64,000 nt of DNA from Dehalobacter alkaniphilus (GTDB lineage Bacteria; Bacillota; Desulfitobacteriia; Desulfitobacteriales; Syntrophobotulaceae): positions 1 to 64,000 of the forward strand of contig CP148031.1 in assembly GCA_040500365.1 (NCBI GenBank). The letters are read 5' to 3'. Numbering within the stretch: the first letter of the stretch is position 1; the number at the start of each line of letters is the position of its first letter. The position numbers and the translations under genes are program-made. Positions 17,696-26,417 of the stretch are shown here, piece by piece. The notes under the pieces were generated by a model. It did no database searches and was not told the DNA's origin. It saw only the letters and a program-made list of their open reading frames with translations.

Positions 17696-18985
17696 ATGCG
17701 AAGAAATTATAAGGATATACCCTTGTATAAAAATGTAACGGAAGAACAATGGCAGGACTGGACGTGGCAGATTTCCAACAGAATCACAAGGATTGATCAA
17801 TTGGAACAAGTAGTTAACCTTACCCGGGATGAGCGGCAGGGAGTGGAAGTAAGTCTGAAGAAATTACGCATGGCAATAACACCGTATTATTCTATGCTTA
17901 TGGATCCGAATGACGAACATTGCCCAGTGAGACGTCAGGCAATTCCAACGATTCATGAAACAAAAATATCCAAGTTCGACAGCAGTGATCCGCTGCATGA
18001 AACAGCCGATTCGCCAGTTCCAGGCCTTACTCACAGATATCCTGATAGGGTGCTTTTGCTTATTACTGATCAATGTTCAATGTACTGCCGTCACTGTACC
18101 AGAAGACGATTTGCCGGTCAGGAGGACAAGGCGTTATCCCTGGATAGTATAAAACGGGCAATCAACTATATTAAAGCCCATAAAGAAGTTAGGGATGTGC
18201 TTTTGTCGGGAGGGGACGCCTTATGCCTTTCTGATGAAAGACTGGAAGCTATTATTAAATCTATTCGGGACATTAAACATGTTGAAATCATTCGGATAGG
18301 CACAAGAACGCCTGTCGTCATGCCTCAGAGAATCACCGATACGCTCTGTAACATGCTGAAAAGATACCATCCAATTTGGCTGAATACGCACTTTAACCAC
18401 CCCAAGGAACTGACAGCTGAGGCCAGGCAAGCATGTGGAAAATTGGCTGATGCTGGAATACCTCTTGGCAACCAGTCGGTGCTTCTGAAAGAAATTAATG
18501 ATTGTCCATATATTATGCGCGATTTGGTTCAAAAACTGGTCAGAAGCAGAATCAGGCCATATTACCTTTATCAGTGTGACCTTTCGGAAGGAATAGAGCA
18601 TTTCAGAACTCCGGTTTCCGTGGGAATAGAAATCATGGAAATGCTACGGGGACATACATCAGGGTTAGCCATTCCTCAGTTTGTTGTTGATGCACCAGGA
18701 GGCGGTGGTAAGATCCCTGTTAATCCGCAATATTTGATTTCATATTCTCCTGAAAAGGTTATTCTTAGAAATTTTGAAGGTGTAATTTGCACGTATACCG
18801 AGCCTGAGGATAAAACACACCAGTGCCGAAAATGCGGCATGTGCGGTAAATTCAAGAATAAAGAATACCGTGGATTAGAAAAGTTATACAGAGATGAACA
18901 AGTGTGTTTGATTCCAAGTACAAACGTAAGACTCAACAAAAGGGAGAGGGAGAGCTTTCATGAAAATAGATCAAAACGACTGTAA
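17696..18985 (+). CDS. kamA: L-lysine 2,3-aminomutase
   Basis: Radical SAM, PLP-dependent enzyme that isomerises L-lysine to L-beta-lysine. It has 429 residues from the ATG at 17696. That start matches the usual N-terminus (MRRNYKDIPLYKNV) and is preceded by GAAGGGAG; an earlier ATG at 17654 lacks a ribosome site. The 4Fe-4S cysteines are Cys127, Cys131 and Cys134 in CSMYCRHC. The PLP lysine lies in APGGGGKIPV, and the C-terminal zinc cysteines in CRKCGMCGKF. Overlap with ablB identifies it as the osmolyte enzyme (AblA) rather than a lysine fermentation enzyme. Confidence 0.94.
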   Translation: MRRNYKDIPLYKNVTEEQWQDWTWQISNRITRIDQLEQVVNLTRDERQGVEVSLKKLRMAITPYYSMLMDPNDEHCPVRRQAIPTIHETKISKFDSSDPLHETADSPVPGLTHRYPDRVLLLITDQCSMYCRHCTRRRFAGQEDKALSLDSIKRAINYIKAHKEVRDVLLSGGDALCLSDERLEAIIKSIRDIKHVEIIRIGTRTPVVMPQRITDTLCNMLKRYHPIWLNTHFNHPKELTAEARQACGKLADAGIPLGNQSVLLKEINDCPYIMRDLVQKLVRSRIRPYYLYQCDLSEGIEHFRTPVSVGIEIMEMLRGHTSGLAIPQFVVDAPGGGGKIPVNPQYLISYSPEKVILRNFEGVICTYTEPEDKTHQCRKCGMCGKFKNKEYRGLEKLYRDEQVCLIPSTNVRLNKRERESFHENRSKRL

Positions 18986-19823
18986 AAATTTTTATACAAG
19001 CTTTTCGGGTGCGGATATATATGTGGATTATTGCAATAAAAGGCTTAAAATATTAAGTCGTTCTCTTCTGTCTGAATTGCTAATAAAAGAGATTATTGAG
19101 TATGCCAAACAAAGAAACCTGGGTAAGATTATCGCGAATTGTCAGAAAAAAGATCTTAGTATCTTTGAAGAATGTGGATTTGTAGCAGAGGGGATTATCG
19201 ATGGTTTTTTCCGGGGAGAAGATGCAATTTGTATGTCGCTTTTTCTTGACAAGAAGCGCGAAAGTTCACTCTATGAGGAGAAAGAAAATAGAATTATTGA
19301 CTATTGCGTTAAGAATACCAATAAATTTGAGCTGAATAAGAATAAAAACTATATAATGAGGCAGGCCGTGCCGGACGATATTCCGCAGATGATTCAGCTT
19401 TTTCAAACGATATTCGAAACCTATCCAACCCCTATTTTTAGCAGAGAGTATCTTCTAGAAGTCATGCAGGATCATGTCTTGTTTATGGTGGCGGAAGAGG
19501 AAGGGAAAATTATCAGTATTGCTTCGGCGGATCTGGACAAACAGAACATGAGTGCTGAAATAACTGATTGTGCCACTTATCCAAAGTATAGAGGCAGAAA
19601 CATATTAAGCGAATTAATATTTCAACTAGAAACGTACTTGAAACGTAATGGCTTTGTTACAGCATATAGCCTTTCCAGGGCTAAAAATCTCGGAATAAAT
19701 AGGTCTTTAAGCAAACTGGGGTATATATATCGAGGTAGGCTTATCAACAACTGCAATATTTCTGGCGGCTATGAGGATATGAATATTTGGGTAAAGATAT
19801 TTAAAAATGATGAAGTATATTAA
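18960..19823 (+). CDS. ablB: Beta-lysine N6-acetyltransferase
   Basis: GNAT acetyltransferase that makes N-epsilon-acetyl-beta-lysine, a compatible solute, from beta-lysine. It has 287 residues: an N-terminal half of AblB type and a GNAT fold in the C-terminal part (about 120-270) with acetyl-CoA loop YPKYRGRNILSELI. It overlaps the end of kamA by 26 bases, so the two are translationally linked. Osmotic control through the upstream c-di-AMP riboswitch is inferred. Confidence 0.9.
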   Translation: MKIDQNDCKNFYTSFSGADIYVDYCNKRLKILSRSLLSELLIKEIIEYAKQRNLGKIIANCQKKDLSIFEECGFVAEGIIDGFFRGEDAICMSLFLDKKRESSLYEEKENRIIDYCVKNTNKFELNKNKNYIMRQAVPDDIPQMIQLFQTIFETYPTPIFSREYLLEVMQDHVLFMVAEEEGKIISIASADLDKQNMSAEITDCATYPKYRGRNILSELIFQLETYLKRNGFVTAYSLSRAKNLGINRSLSKLGYIYRGRLINNCNISGGYEDMNIWVKIFKNDEVY

Positions 19824-19906
19824 ATAATTGGTGAATCAATAAGAAGGGTATGGCTTTTAAAACAGCTATAAAATTTTTATTATGAATATGAATAGGTGAA
19901 ACAAAA

Positions 19907-21157
19907 ATGAAACAAAATAAATGTTTAAAAGTTGGAATTGGTTTTGCAACCGGAAGAAAGAATTTTCAAAAGGTCTTGAAAAGTTATATATATAATTGGA
20001 TAGAATCCGGATTGGTAGATAACAATCATATATTATTAAACGTTTTTATAGCTTATGATCTAACTTACAATAAAACTAATAATAAAGATTTTATCAATAT
20101 ACATCCTGAGTTAGTCAATTATATTGAGAGTATAACATTTATCGGAAAAAATGATATTGAAAAGGAAATTAATTATTTAAATAATGAGAATGTGATTGAC
20201 CATGAAGAGGCAAAGAAAATATTTGGAAATGGTTATGCTGCACAGCGAAACGTTATAATTTACAGTGCGATAAAGAATGGTATGGATTTTCTTATATTTT
20301 TAGATGATGATGAATATCCTGTGGCGGTTACAAATACACATGAAAATGCGGTTTGGGGAGGCCAGCACGTTCTTTCAACACATATTAAAAACATTAAGCA
20401 AGCGGATATTACTCATGGATATCATTGTGGCTATATATCACCGATACCGTTTGTGAAATATAATGATATGATGACAGAGACAGACTTCCGTTCATTTATC
20501 GAAGCTATAAGCAACGATATTCTAAACTGGGATAATATCAGGAGAGTAATGGATAACGGCGGAGTGACGTATGCGGATACTGCAATATTGGTAAGCAAAG
20601 AAATAAAAGAGGTTCGAGAAATAAATCGTACAAAATTTATTTCGGGTTCAAACTTAGGTATCAATCTTACTGATCCACTGCGGGTTTTTCCTTTCTATAA
20701 TCCTCCAGGAGCGAGGGGAGAAGATACTTTTCTTAGTACTTGTTTAGGAGAAAGAAAGGTTCTTAAAGTGCCTTGCTATACTTTCCACGATGGTTTTTCA
20801 ACCTATAATCATATTTTGGAAGGTGTGCTACCAATTAAATTGAAGTTCATTAAAGCTGATAACGAAAAAATTATTAATCGTTTTTATAAAGCCTGTATCG
20901 GCTGGATACGATATAAACCATTACTTCTTTATTTAACACAGCCGGACTGTTATGAGGAAAAAATTAAAGAAGTACATTTAAAACTTAAAGATGTGTTGCC
21001 GAAAATATGTGAGTATTTCAGAAATCAAGATTTTATGAAAGTTTTAGTGGAATTAGATAAATATAATAAACAAGTTAAGACACATCACAAAGAATTTATT
21101 GAAACGCAGCGAACCTGGATGAAAGTGATGAAATTGCAATATTTGCAGCGGTTATAA
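19907..21157 (+). CDS. Glycosyltransferase-like protein of unknown substrate
   Basis: A 416-residue cytosolic protein without signal peptide or membrane segments. Near residue 135 the sequence FLIFLDDDEYP resembles the metal-binding DxD of GT-A glycosyltransferases, and a second acidic site GARGEDTFLS (about 270) resembles the catalytic base segment of GT2-like enzymes. A late YTFHDGFSTYNH could supply a metal-binding His. It follows ablB by 83 bases with a weak ribosome site AGGTGAAAC. Its A/T-rich codon use differs from the housekeeping genes. It may act on an osmolyte or surface glycan; the substrate cannot be read from the sequence. Confidence 0.55.
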   Translation: MKQNKCLKVGIGFATGRKNFQKVLKSYIYNWIESGLVDNNHILLNVFIAYDLTYNKTNNKDFINIHPELVNYIESITFIGKNDIEKEINYLNNENVIDHEEAKKIFGNGYAAQRNVIIYSAIKNGMDFLIFLDDDEYPVAVTNTHENAVWGGQHVLSTHIKNIKQADITHGYHCGYISPIPFVKYNDMMTETDFRSFIEAISNDILNWDNIRRVMDNGGVTYADTAILVSKEIKEVREINRTKFISGSNLGINLTDPLRVFPFYNPPGARGEDTFLSTCLGERKVLKVPCYTFHDGFSTYNHILEGVLPIKLKFIKADNEKIINRFYKACIGWIRYKPLLLYLTQPDCYEEKIKEVHLKLKDVLPKICEYFRNQDFMKVLVELDKYNKQVKTHHKEFIETQRTWMKVMKLQYLQRL

Positions 21158-21167
21158 GAGCTTATCA

Positions 21168-21371
21168 TCTCTCAATATGACTATCGTGTCCGGAATGCAG
21201 GCGGTTTTATCAATTCTCTCTTTGGACAAAAAGGTTTGACAGTCACGACGGATGGCTACAACTATATTGCTCAAAACGATGATGATGTCTACGTGTACAC
21301 AGGAAAATACCTCAGTGACGGGTGATCTGAGCAATATCGGCTTTATCCTTGTCAAAGAGTTTTTACACTAG
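21168..21371 (+). pseudogene. Frameshifted fragment of an unidentified protein
   Basis: An open frame without a start reads YDYRVRNAGGFINSLFG..LTVTTDGYNYIAQNDDDVYVYTGKYLSDG and stops at 21326. After a one-base shift the reading continues DLSNIGFILVKEFLH to 21371. The composition is typical of a genuine exported or membrane-linked protein domain. It lacks an N-terminus, ribosome site and promoter, so it is a remnant. From 21372 to 21630 I see only another fragment, MLVKWPLLDGKKIVLVRF, with no supporting context. Confidence 0.6.
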
Positions 21372-21631
21372 CAGGCAGGCCCATCGCTCGCTGGGAATGG
21401 CGGAGAAACTGCTGACATTGAATGAAGATGAACAATGAACTTTACTGGCAAGTGATGGGATGTTAGTCAAGTGGCCGCTCTTGGACGGCAAGAAGATTGT
21501 TCTAGTAAGATTTAAGGCCGGGGAATGGGGAAGTAACCTGGACACTTCGGCATAAATGGATATATTTAGGGTATTCAAAAGAATAATTTTTTGTTATAAT
21601 ATAAAAGCTTAAGCAACAAATCGATATATAG

Positions 21632-21724
21632 TTGTATAGGTTGGTGCAAACTTCGTGAAAGTGAAGGACGCTAAAGTCATGGGTCTAAGGCTGCTTGTAA
21701 GTTGCTATGATTGCCAGGCTGCAA
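21632..21724 (+). ncRNA. Divergent GEMM-I riboswitch (c-di-GMP-type) before nhaB
   Basis: The order GGTGCAAACTTC, hairpin, GAAGGACGCTAAAGTC, GGGTCTAAGG, hairpin, ATGATTGCCAGGCTGC follows the GEMM-I aptamer, with P1 TTGTA/TGCAA closing it. Two conserved positions deviate. The base aligned to ligand-reading G20 is apparently T (GGTGCAAA). The block after GGACGC has an extra T (CTAAAG where CAAAG is usual). A terminator at 21747-21777 follows, then nhaB. Class assignment is firm on layout; the ligand is uncertain. Confidence 0.8.
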
Positions 21725-21746
21725 GTAATTTGAACTTCTTGGGGGG

Positions 21747-21777
21747 GAGTAGTTCCATTTTGGGTTACTCTCTTTTT
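21747..21777 (+). terminator. Riboswitch terminator before nhaB
   Basis: GAGTAGTTCC pairs with GGGTTACTC (with G-T pairs), followed by TCTTTTTTATG. It lies between the GEMM aptamer and the nhaB ribosome site, so it is the expected expression platform. Confidence 0.75.
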
Positions 21778-21811
21778 TATGTCTTTTATTTCACTTGGGA
21801 GAATAGTACAT

Positions 21812-23317
21812 ATGAAACAAATGGGCATCGGACGGGCTTTCAGAGAAAATTTTCTGGGTCACGCTCCGGACTGGTACAAAAGAACAATTCTTGCTTTTCT
21901 GCTGTTAAACCCTCTTTTGATGGTTACCGCCGGTATGTACGTTACCGGTTGGGTGTTAATCATTGAATTTATTTTTACCCTGGCCATGGCGCTGAAATGT
22001 TATCCACTTCCTGCCGGCGGGCTTCTGGCAATCGAAGCTGTTGTGCTCGGACTTACTAATCCCCAAACGGTTTATCACGAAGTTGAAATAAACCTGCCGG
22101 TCATTCTTCTGCTGATGTTCATGGTTGCCGGGATCTATTTTATGAAAGAGGGTCTTGTGTACCTGTTTTCCAAGCTCCTTATTAAGGTACACTCTAAAGT
22201 CGCGCTTTCCTTCCTGTTCGCCGTACTGGGTGCGGCTCTTTCCGCTTTTCTGGATGCGTTGACCGTAACGGCGGTGATTATCGCCGTGGCCTATGGTTTC
22301 TATAACATCTTCCACAAGTTTGCTTCCAGCGAAAAAGTTTACGAAAAGTATGACATTAATCACGATCATGGTGTTGATGAGAAATATCATGAGGACCTGG
22401 ACGAGTTTCGTGGTTTTCTGCGTAATCTTATGATGCACGGCGCTGTGGGCACTGCACTGGGCGGAGCAATAACACTGGTTGGTGAACCGCAGAACTTGTT
22501 GATTGGCTCCATTATGCAATGGGACTTCGCAGACTTCTTTATACAATGCGCCCCTGTGTCCATCCCGGTATTGATCGTTGGTCTTCTGACCACCATTATC
22601 CTTGAAGTTACTAAGTTCTGGGGGTACGGCCACCAGCTTCCTGAGTCTGTGCGAAAGGTTATGGAAGATGATGTAAAAGTCAAAGATGCTGCCAGGAATA
22701 TGCGCGGACGTATACGCCTGATTGTTATGGCTATGTGCGGCGTTGTGCTGATCTTCTCCCTGGCACTGCACCTGGCTGAAGTGGGTATTATTGGTCTGAT
22801 GATTATTATCCTGCTTACAGCTTTCAACGGGGTTACTGAAGAAAAACGTATCGGTCATGCGTTTGAAGAAGCGCTGCCGTTTACTGCGCTGCTGGTCGTA
22901 TTTTTCGCTGTCGTTGCGGTTATTCATGACCAGCATTTGTTTACGCCAATTATTCAATGGGTACTGAACATGGAAGGGCAGAACCAGCTTGTCGCTTTCT
23001 TTGCGGCCAACGGTGTCCTTTCGGCAATCAGTGACAACGTTTTTGTTGCGACGGTATATATGACTGAAACACAGCAAGCATTTCAAGCCGGAGCCATTGC
23101 GCTGGAGCAGTATAACAAGCTGGCAGTTGCCATCAATATGGGTACAAATATCCCTTCCGTTGCTACGCCAAACGGTCAGGCGGCGTTTCTGTTCCTCTTG
23201 ACTTCTGCACTTGCACCGCTGATTCGCCTGTCTTACGCGGAGATGGTAAAATTGGCTCTGCCATACGCTGTCGTTATGACTGCAACAGGTTTACTGGCAA
23301 CAATGTACCTGTTGTAA
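21812..23317 (+). CDS. nhaB: Na+/H+ antiporter NhaB
   Basis: Membrane antiporter that exports Na+ in exchange for H+. The N-terminus GRAFRENFLGHAPDWYKR, the motifs FTLAMALKCYPL, SAFLDALTVTAV, GTALGGAITLVGEPQN, and the C-terminal AINMGTNIPSVATPNGQAAFLFLLTSALAPLIRLSY all match the NhaB family. NhaB is best known from Gammaproteobacteria, so transfer is possible. It has 501 residues and about a dozen membrane helices. The ATG at 21812 has TTGGGAG upstream and lies just past the riboswitch terminator; an earlier start at 21779 would fall in the terminator. Confidence 0.93.
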   Translation: MKQMGIGRAFRENFLGHAPDWYKRTILAFLLLNPLLMVTAGMYVTGWVLIIEFIFTLAMALKCYPLPAGGLLAIEAVVLGLTNPQTVYHEVEINLPVILLLMFMVAGIYFMKEGLVYLFSKLLIKVHSKVALSFLFAVLGAALSAFLDALTVTAVIIAVAYGFYNIFHKFASSEKVYEKYDINHDHGVDEKYHEDLDEFRGFLRNLMMHGAVGTALGGAITLVGEPQNLLIGSIMQWDFADFFIQCAPVSIPVLIVGLLTTIILEVTKFWGYGHQLPESVRKVMEDDVKVKDAARNMRGRIRLIVMAMCGVVLIFSLALHLAEVGIIGLMIIILLTAFNGVTEEKRIGHAFEEALPFTALLVVFFAVVAVIHDQHLFTPIIQWVLNMEGQNQLVAFFAANGVLSAISDNVFVATVYMTETQQAFQAGAIALEQYNKLAVAINMGTNIPSVATPNGQAAFLFLLTSALAPLIRLSYAEMVKLALPYAVVMTATGLLATMYLL

Positions 23318-23403
23318 CACTTTACAAGGGTTTGAGCATTACTGATTTTTTAGTATAATTATCAATGTGATATATCGGTACTGGGGTAAAAGGAGGTTTT
23401 CTA

Positions 23404-23811
23404 ATGGAGGAATGGAAAAAACAGATACTTAATGCGGTTAAAACAGGGCGTGTAATCTTAGCTAATGAATTTGCCCAAGCAGCAATTCGTAATCCGGAGA
23501 ATAAGATTTCTTTCGGAAAGTTTATGTGTGGGAAAAAATACTATATGGGGGTTATTGCTAAAAATAATATTGAGGCTTATTTATTAAGCCCCGGGACTAA
23601 GGATAGGTTCGAACTTGAAACCGGTGATGTAATTGCGGTTAAATATGGTGATCTATATATAGTAGGTATATTTCGGCTTTCAGACGATGAGGTTGGGATA
23701 AGAACGTTAACGAGTGTGGATAATCAAGGGGAAGAAGATTTTATACAATTACGTAATGGTGGTGCAAACCATGTCGCTTTTCTTTTCCATGTTCCAAAGG
23801 ATGAGAGATAG
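23404..23811 (+). CDS. Conserved-looking protein of unknown function
   Basis: A 135-residue soluble protein with no recognised domain. The middle, FELETGDVIAVKYGDLYIVGIFRLSDDEVGIRTL, resembles a small beta-barrel such as those of S24-like or translation-type folds, but no catalytic Ser/Lys pair is evident. It has a strong ribosome site (AAAAGGAGGTTTTCTA) and a promoter-like TTGAGC-16-TATAAT just upstream (about 23333-23360). It is therefore expressed separately from nhaB. Confidence 0.6.
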   Translation: MEEWKKQILNAVKTGRVILANEFAQAAIRNPENKISFGKFMCGKKYYMGVIAKNNIEAYLLSPGTKDRFELETGDVIAVKYGDLYIVGIFRLSDDEVGIRTLTSVDNQGEEDFIQLRNGGANHVAFLFHVPKDER

Positions 23812-23951
23812 CATTCAATTTTCGAATTGCCGATAATGCAGCTGTGATTTAGAAACAGAGATAAAATTGGGGAGCAACGAAAAAAATATATACTTAGTTT
23901 ACGTGTTGAAGCGACCATGCCAGTTCGTATTCAATGATGTTGACGTTTGGG

Positions 23952-23990
23952 GTGGGAAGTCTTTTGTTAAGACCTTCCACTTTTGTTTTT
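23952..23990 (+). terminator. Strong terminator in leader of the ArsB/NhaD-like gene
   Basis: GTGGGAAGTCTT (23952-23963) pairs with AAGACCTTCCAC (23969-23980), followed by TTTTGTTTTT. It could end the 23404 transcript or act as an attenuator: it is 124 bases before the next start and is preceded by about 130 non-coding bases. Confidence 0.8.
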
Positions 23991-24114
23991 CTCTTAAAAT
24001 TTCATGCTTTTTTTGAAAAATATCTTGTAGATGTACGAACAATTGGACAAAATGGAAGAAAGTAAATTAAAATATCAAATAGGTCAATCTTTAATCTAAA
24101 AGCGGAGGAGAAAG

Positions 24115-25398
24115 ATGTCACATAATACTCAAGTTATAGTTGCAGCGGTAATTTTTTTAACAACCTATGCTTTTATAATAAGCGAGAAAATACACAGAAC
24201 GGTGGTCGCGTTGGTCGGGAGTGCCCTTGTCATTTTAGTAGGTATTCTTAACCAAGAGGAAGCGATCCAAGCCATAGATTTTAACACCATAGGTTTACTC
24301 ATTGGCATGATGATCATTGTCGGCATTACCCGTCGCACGGGCGTGTTTGAATTCCTAGCCTTAAAAGCGGCTAAAATAGCAAAGGGAGATCCTTGGCGAA
24401 TTATGTTGTTCCTCGCAATTTTAACAGCAATTGCATCTGCGTTTCTGGATAATGTGACGACGGTAATGCTGATGGTACCTGTTACATTTTCGATAACTGA
24501 AAAGCTGGATATAAATCCTATTCCGTTTTTGCTTACTCAAGTTTTATCTTCAAATATTGGAGGAACAGCGACCTTAATTGGAGATCCGCCGAATATCATG
24601 ATCGGCAGCGCTACAGGCCTCACCTTTATCGATTTTATCCTTAATCTTGGCGGGGTAATTGTTGTAATTTTCCTTGCAACAATGTTTGCTTTGAAATTTA
24701 TTTATCGAAAATCATTACTTGTTGAGGAGAAGAAAAAAGAAAAGATTATGTCCTTGGATGAAAATCAGGCGATCAAGGATCACTTTCTTCTACGTAAATG
24801 TTTAGTTGTACTTACCGTTACCATCATCGGTTTTATCCTGCATGGTTTATTGCATTTGGAATCAGCGACGATTGCGTTAAGCGGCGCCACTCTTTTGTTA
24901 TTAATCACCCGTGAGGAGCCGGAGGATATCCTCTTAACAATCGAATGGCCTACTATCTTTTTCTTTGCCGGGCTTTTTGTGCTGGTGGGAGCGTTAGGAC
25001 ATGTTGGGATTATTGGATGGATTGCTAAAATGGCATTAGAGGCTACCGGCGGATCGTTACCATTAACGACGATGTCCGTTCTCTGGCTGTCTGCTATTGC
25101 ATCAGCATTTGTGGATAACATCCCTTTTGTTGCCACCATGATTCCTTTGATTCAAAAAATAGGGGAAATGGGCGGGATAGAAAACCTAAGGCCACTATGG
25201 TGGGCTCTTTCATTAGGGGCTTGTTTGGGAGGAAATGGGACATTAATCGGAGCATCTGCAAATGTGATCGTAGCTGGGCTGGCGGAAAAGCAAGGTTTTT
25301 CAATTACATTTAAATTGTTTTTCAAATTGGGTTTCCCTTTAATGTTACTTTCTATTGCAATAGCCTCGTTGTATATCTACTTTTTTTACCTATTATAA
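24115..25398 (+). CDS. ArsB/NhaD-type ion permease
   Basis: Polytopic membrane protein of the ion transporter superfamily, 427 residues with 10-12 helices. The duplicated halves carry SAFLDNVTTVMLMVPVTFSI and SAFVDNIPFVATMIP, each followed by a GGTATLIGDPPNIMIGS or GGNGTLIGASANVI loop, the hallmark of ArsB/NhaD/P-protein permeases. The substrate could be Na+/H+ or an anion. Its position between nhaB and a ktrA-like gene favours ion homeostasis. Start ATG follows GCGGAGGAGAAAG. Confidence 0.85.
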   Translation: MSHNTQVIVAAVIFLTTYAFIISEKIHRTVVALVGSALVILVGILNQEEAIQAIDFNTIGLLIGMMIIVGITRRTGVFEFLALKAAKIAKGDPWRIMLFLAILTAIASAFLDNVTTVMLMVPVTFSITEKLDINPIPFLLTQVLSSNIGGTATLIGDPPNIMIGSATGLTFIDFILNLGGVIVVIFLATMFALKFIYRKSLLVEEKKKEKIMSLDENQAIKDHFLLRKCLVVLTVTIIGFILHGLLHLESATIALSGATLLLLITREEPEDILLTIEWPTIFFFAGLFVLVGALGHVGIIGWIAKMALEATGGSLPLTTMSVLWLSAIASAFVDNIPFVATMIPLIQKIGEMGGIENLRPLWWALSLGACLGGNGTLIGASANVIVAGLAEKQGFSITFKLFFKLGFPLMLLSIAIASLYIYFFYLL

Positions 25399-25523
25399 AA
25401 TATATTATTTAGCTATATTTCCTTGATATCATCACCTTTGGCTTATAATTCAGCAAAGTTAACAATCCGGGCAATTAAAATATATCCTGGAACAAAAATA
25501 ATGATTGGACAGGCGCAAAAGAA

Positions 25524-26177
25524 ATGAACAAGGACATGAGGTTTGTAGTAATTGGAATTGGACGTTTTGGAAGAAGCATAGCTACTTCCTTATATAAGCT
25601 TGGTTATGAAGTATTAGTCATTGATAATTCGGAAAAAGAAATACAGGCTATCGCTAATCAAGTTACCCACGCTGTCCAATTTGAAACTATAGACGAAGGC
25701 GCGTTAAAAAGATTAGGTATCCATAATTATGATATTGCTATTGTTGCTATTAGTGATATTCAATCAAATATCTTAGTGTCCGTGTTGCTTAAGGAGCTTG
25801 AGGTACAAAGAGTGATTTCCAAAGCAATAGACGCTCCTCATGGCAAGGTTTTAGAAAAAATAGGAGTGGATCAAGTCGTTTATCCGGAACGTGATATGGG
25901 TATACACGTGGCTCATAAGCTTACAACTACGAACGATTTTTTGGATTATATTAAATTGTCTCCGGATTATAGCATTGTAGAAATTCTTGCTCCACCGAAA
26001 TTTATTGATAAGACCTTAGAAAAATCAAATTTGCAAGCAAAATATCGGGTAAATGTGATAGCTATTAAGAGTGCGGAAAACATAAACATAGCGCCTGGCG
26101 CGGATGCTTTTATTAAGCAAGGAGATACTTTGGTTGTTATCGGATCAAACCAAGCAATAAGTAATATACTGAAATGA
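25524..26177 (+). CDS. ktrA: KtrA/TrkA-family K+ uptake regulator
   Basis: Cytosolic gating subunit for a Ktr-type potassium channel. The RCK_N Rossmann domain has FVVIGIGRFGRSIATSLYKLG with an acidic residue ending the second strand (VIDNSEKE), for NAD(H)/ATP. The RCK_C domain spans about 135-217; RCK_C domains of KtrA bind c-di-AMP in other Firmicutes. It has 217 residues, the normal size. No ktrB pore gene is visible here, so the partner must lie elsewhere. ATG at 25524 or 25536; neither has a strong ribosome site. Confidence 0.88.
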   Translation: MNKDMRFVVIGIGRFGRSIATSLYKLGYEVLVIDNSEKEIQAIANQVTHAVQFETIDEGALKRLGIHNYDIAIVAISDIQSNILVSVLLKELEVQRVISKAIDAPHGKVLEKIGVDQVVYPERDMGIHVAHKLTTTNDFLDYIKLSPDYSIVEILAPPKFIDKTLEKSNLQAKYRVNVIAIKSAENINIAPGADAFIKQGDTLVVIGSNQAISNILK

Positions 26178-26218
26178 GCATATAAAGTTTAAGTGTATTG
26201 AAATATACTTATTTCAAA

Positions 26219-26417
26219 TCAAATTAAGCTTAGTAACATTAATGTCCCTGATTTTTTTGTTGAAGTGACTGAGGAGGTTGCGGATCAGCTCAGACAATTT
26301 AACCAAAGAGACCACGCAGATTATGAACGTAAGCGTATACACAAGGCGTATTATTCTCTTGATGCTGACAATGGTATTAAAAAAGTATCTTTAAATTGTC
26401 AACATTATCGCACGTGA
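26219..26417 (+). pseudogene. Remnant of sigma-like mobile-element regulator
   Basis: An open frame without in-frame start reads NVPDFFVEVTEEVADQLRQF, then ADYERKRIHKAYYSLDADNGIKK. It resembles the N-terminal part of the protein at 15305-15727 (SDFFVEVADEIASSLKCF and RAYRHKAYYSLDRGDGIEQ). It stops at 26417 before the region-4-like part. A 21-codon ORF (26431-26496) with ribosome site AGGTGAACC follows, and resembles the start of an element-borne gene. This suggests a second, decayed mobile element. Confidence 0.6.

Noticed and set aside
21956..23086. Long 376-codon open frame on the minus strand
   Set aside because: It lies fully inside nhaB on the opposite strand, is His/Asn/Gln-rich, and has no ribosome site. 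It is a shadow of a membrane gene.
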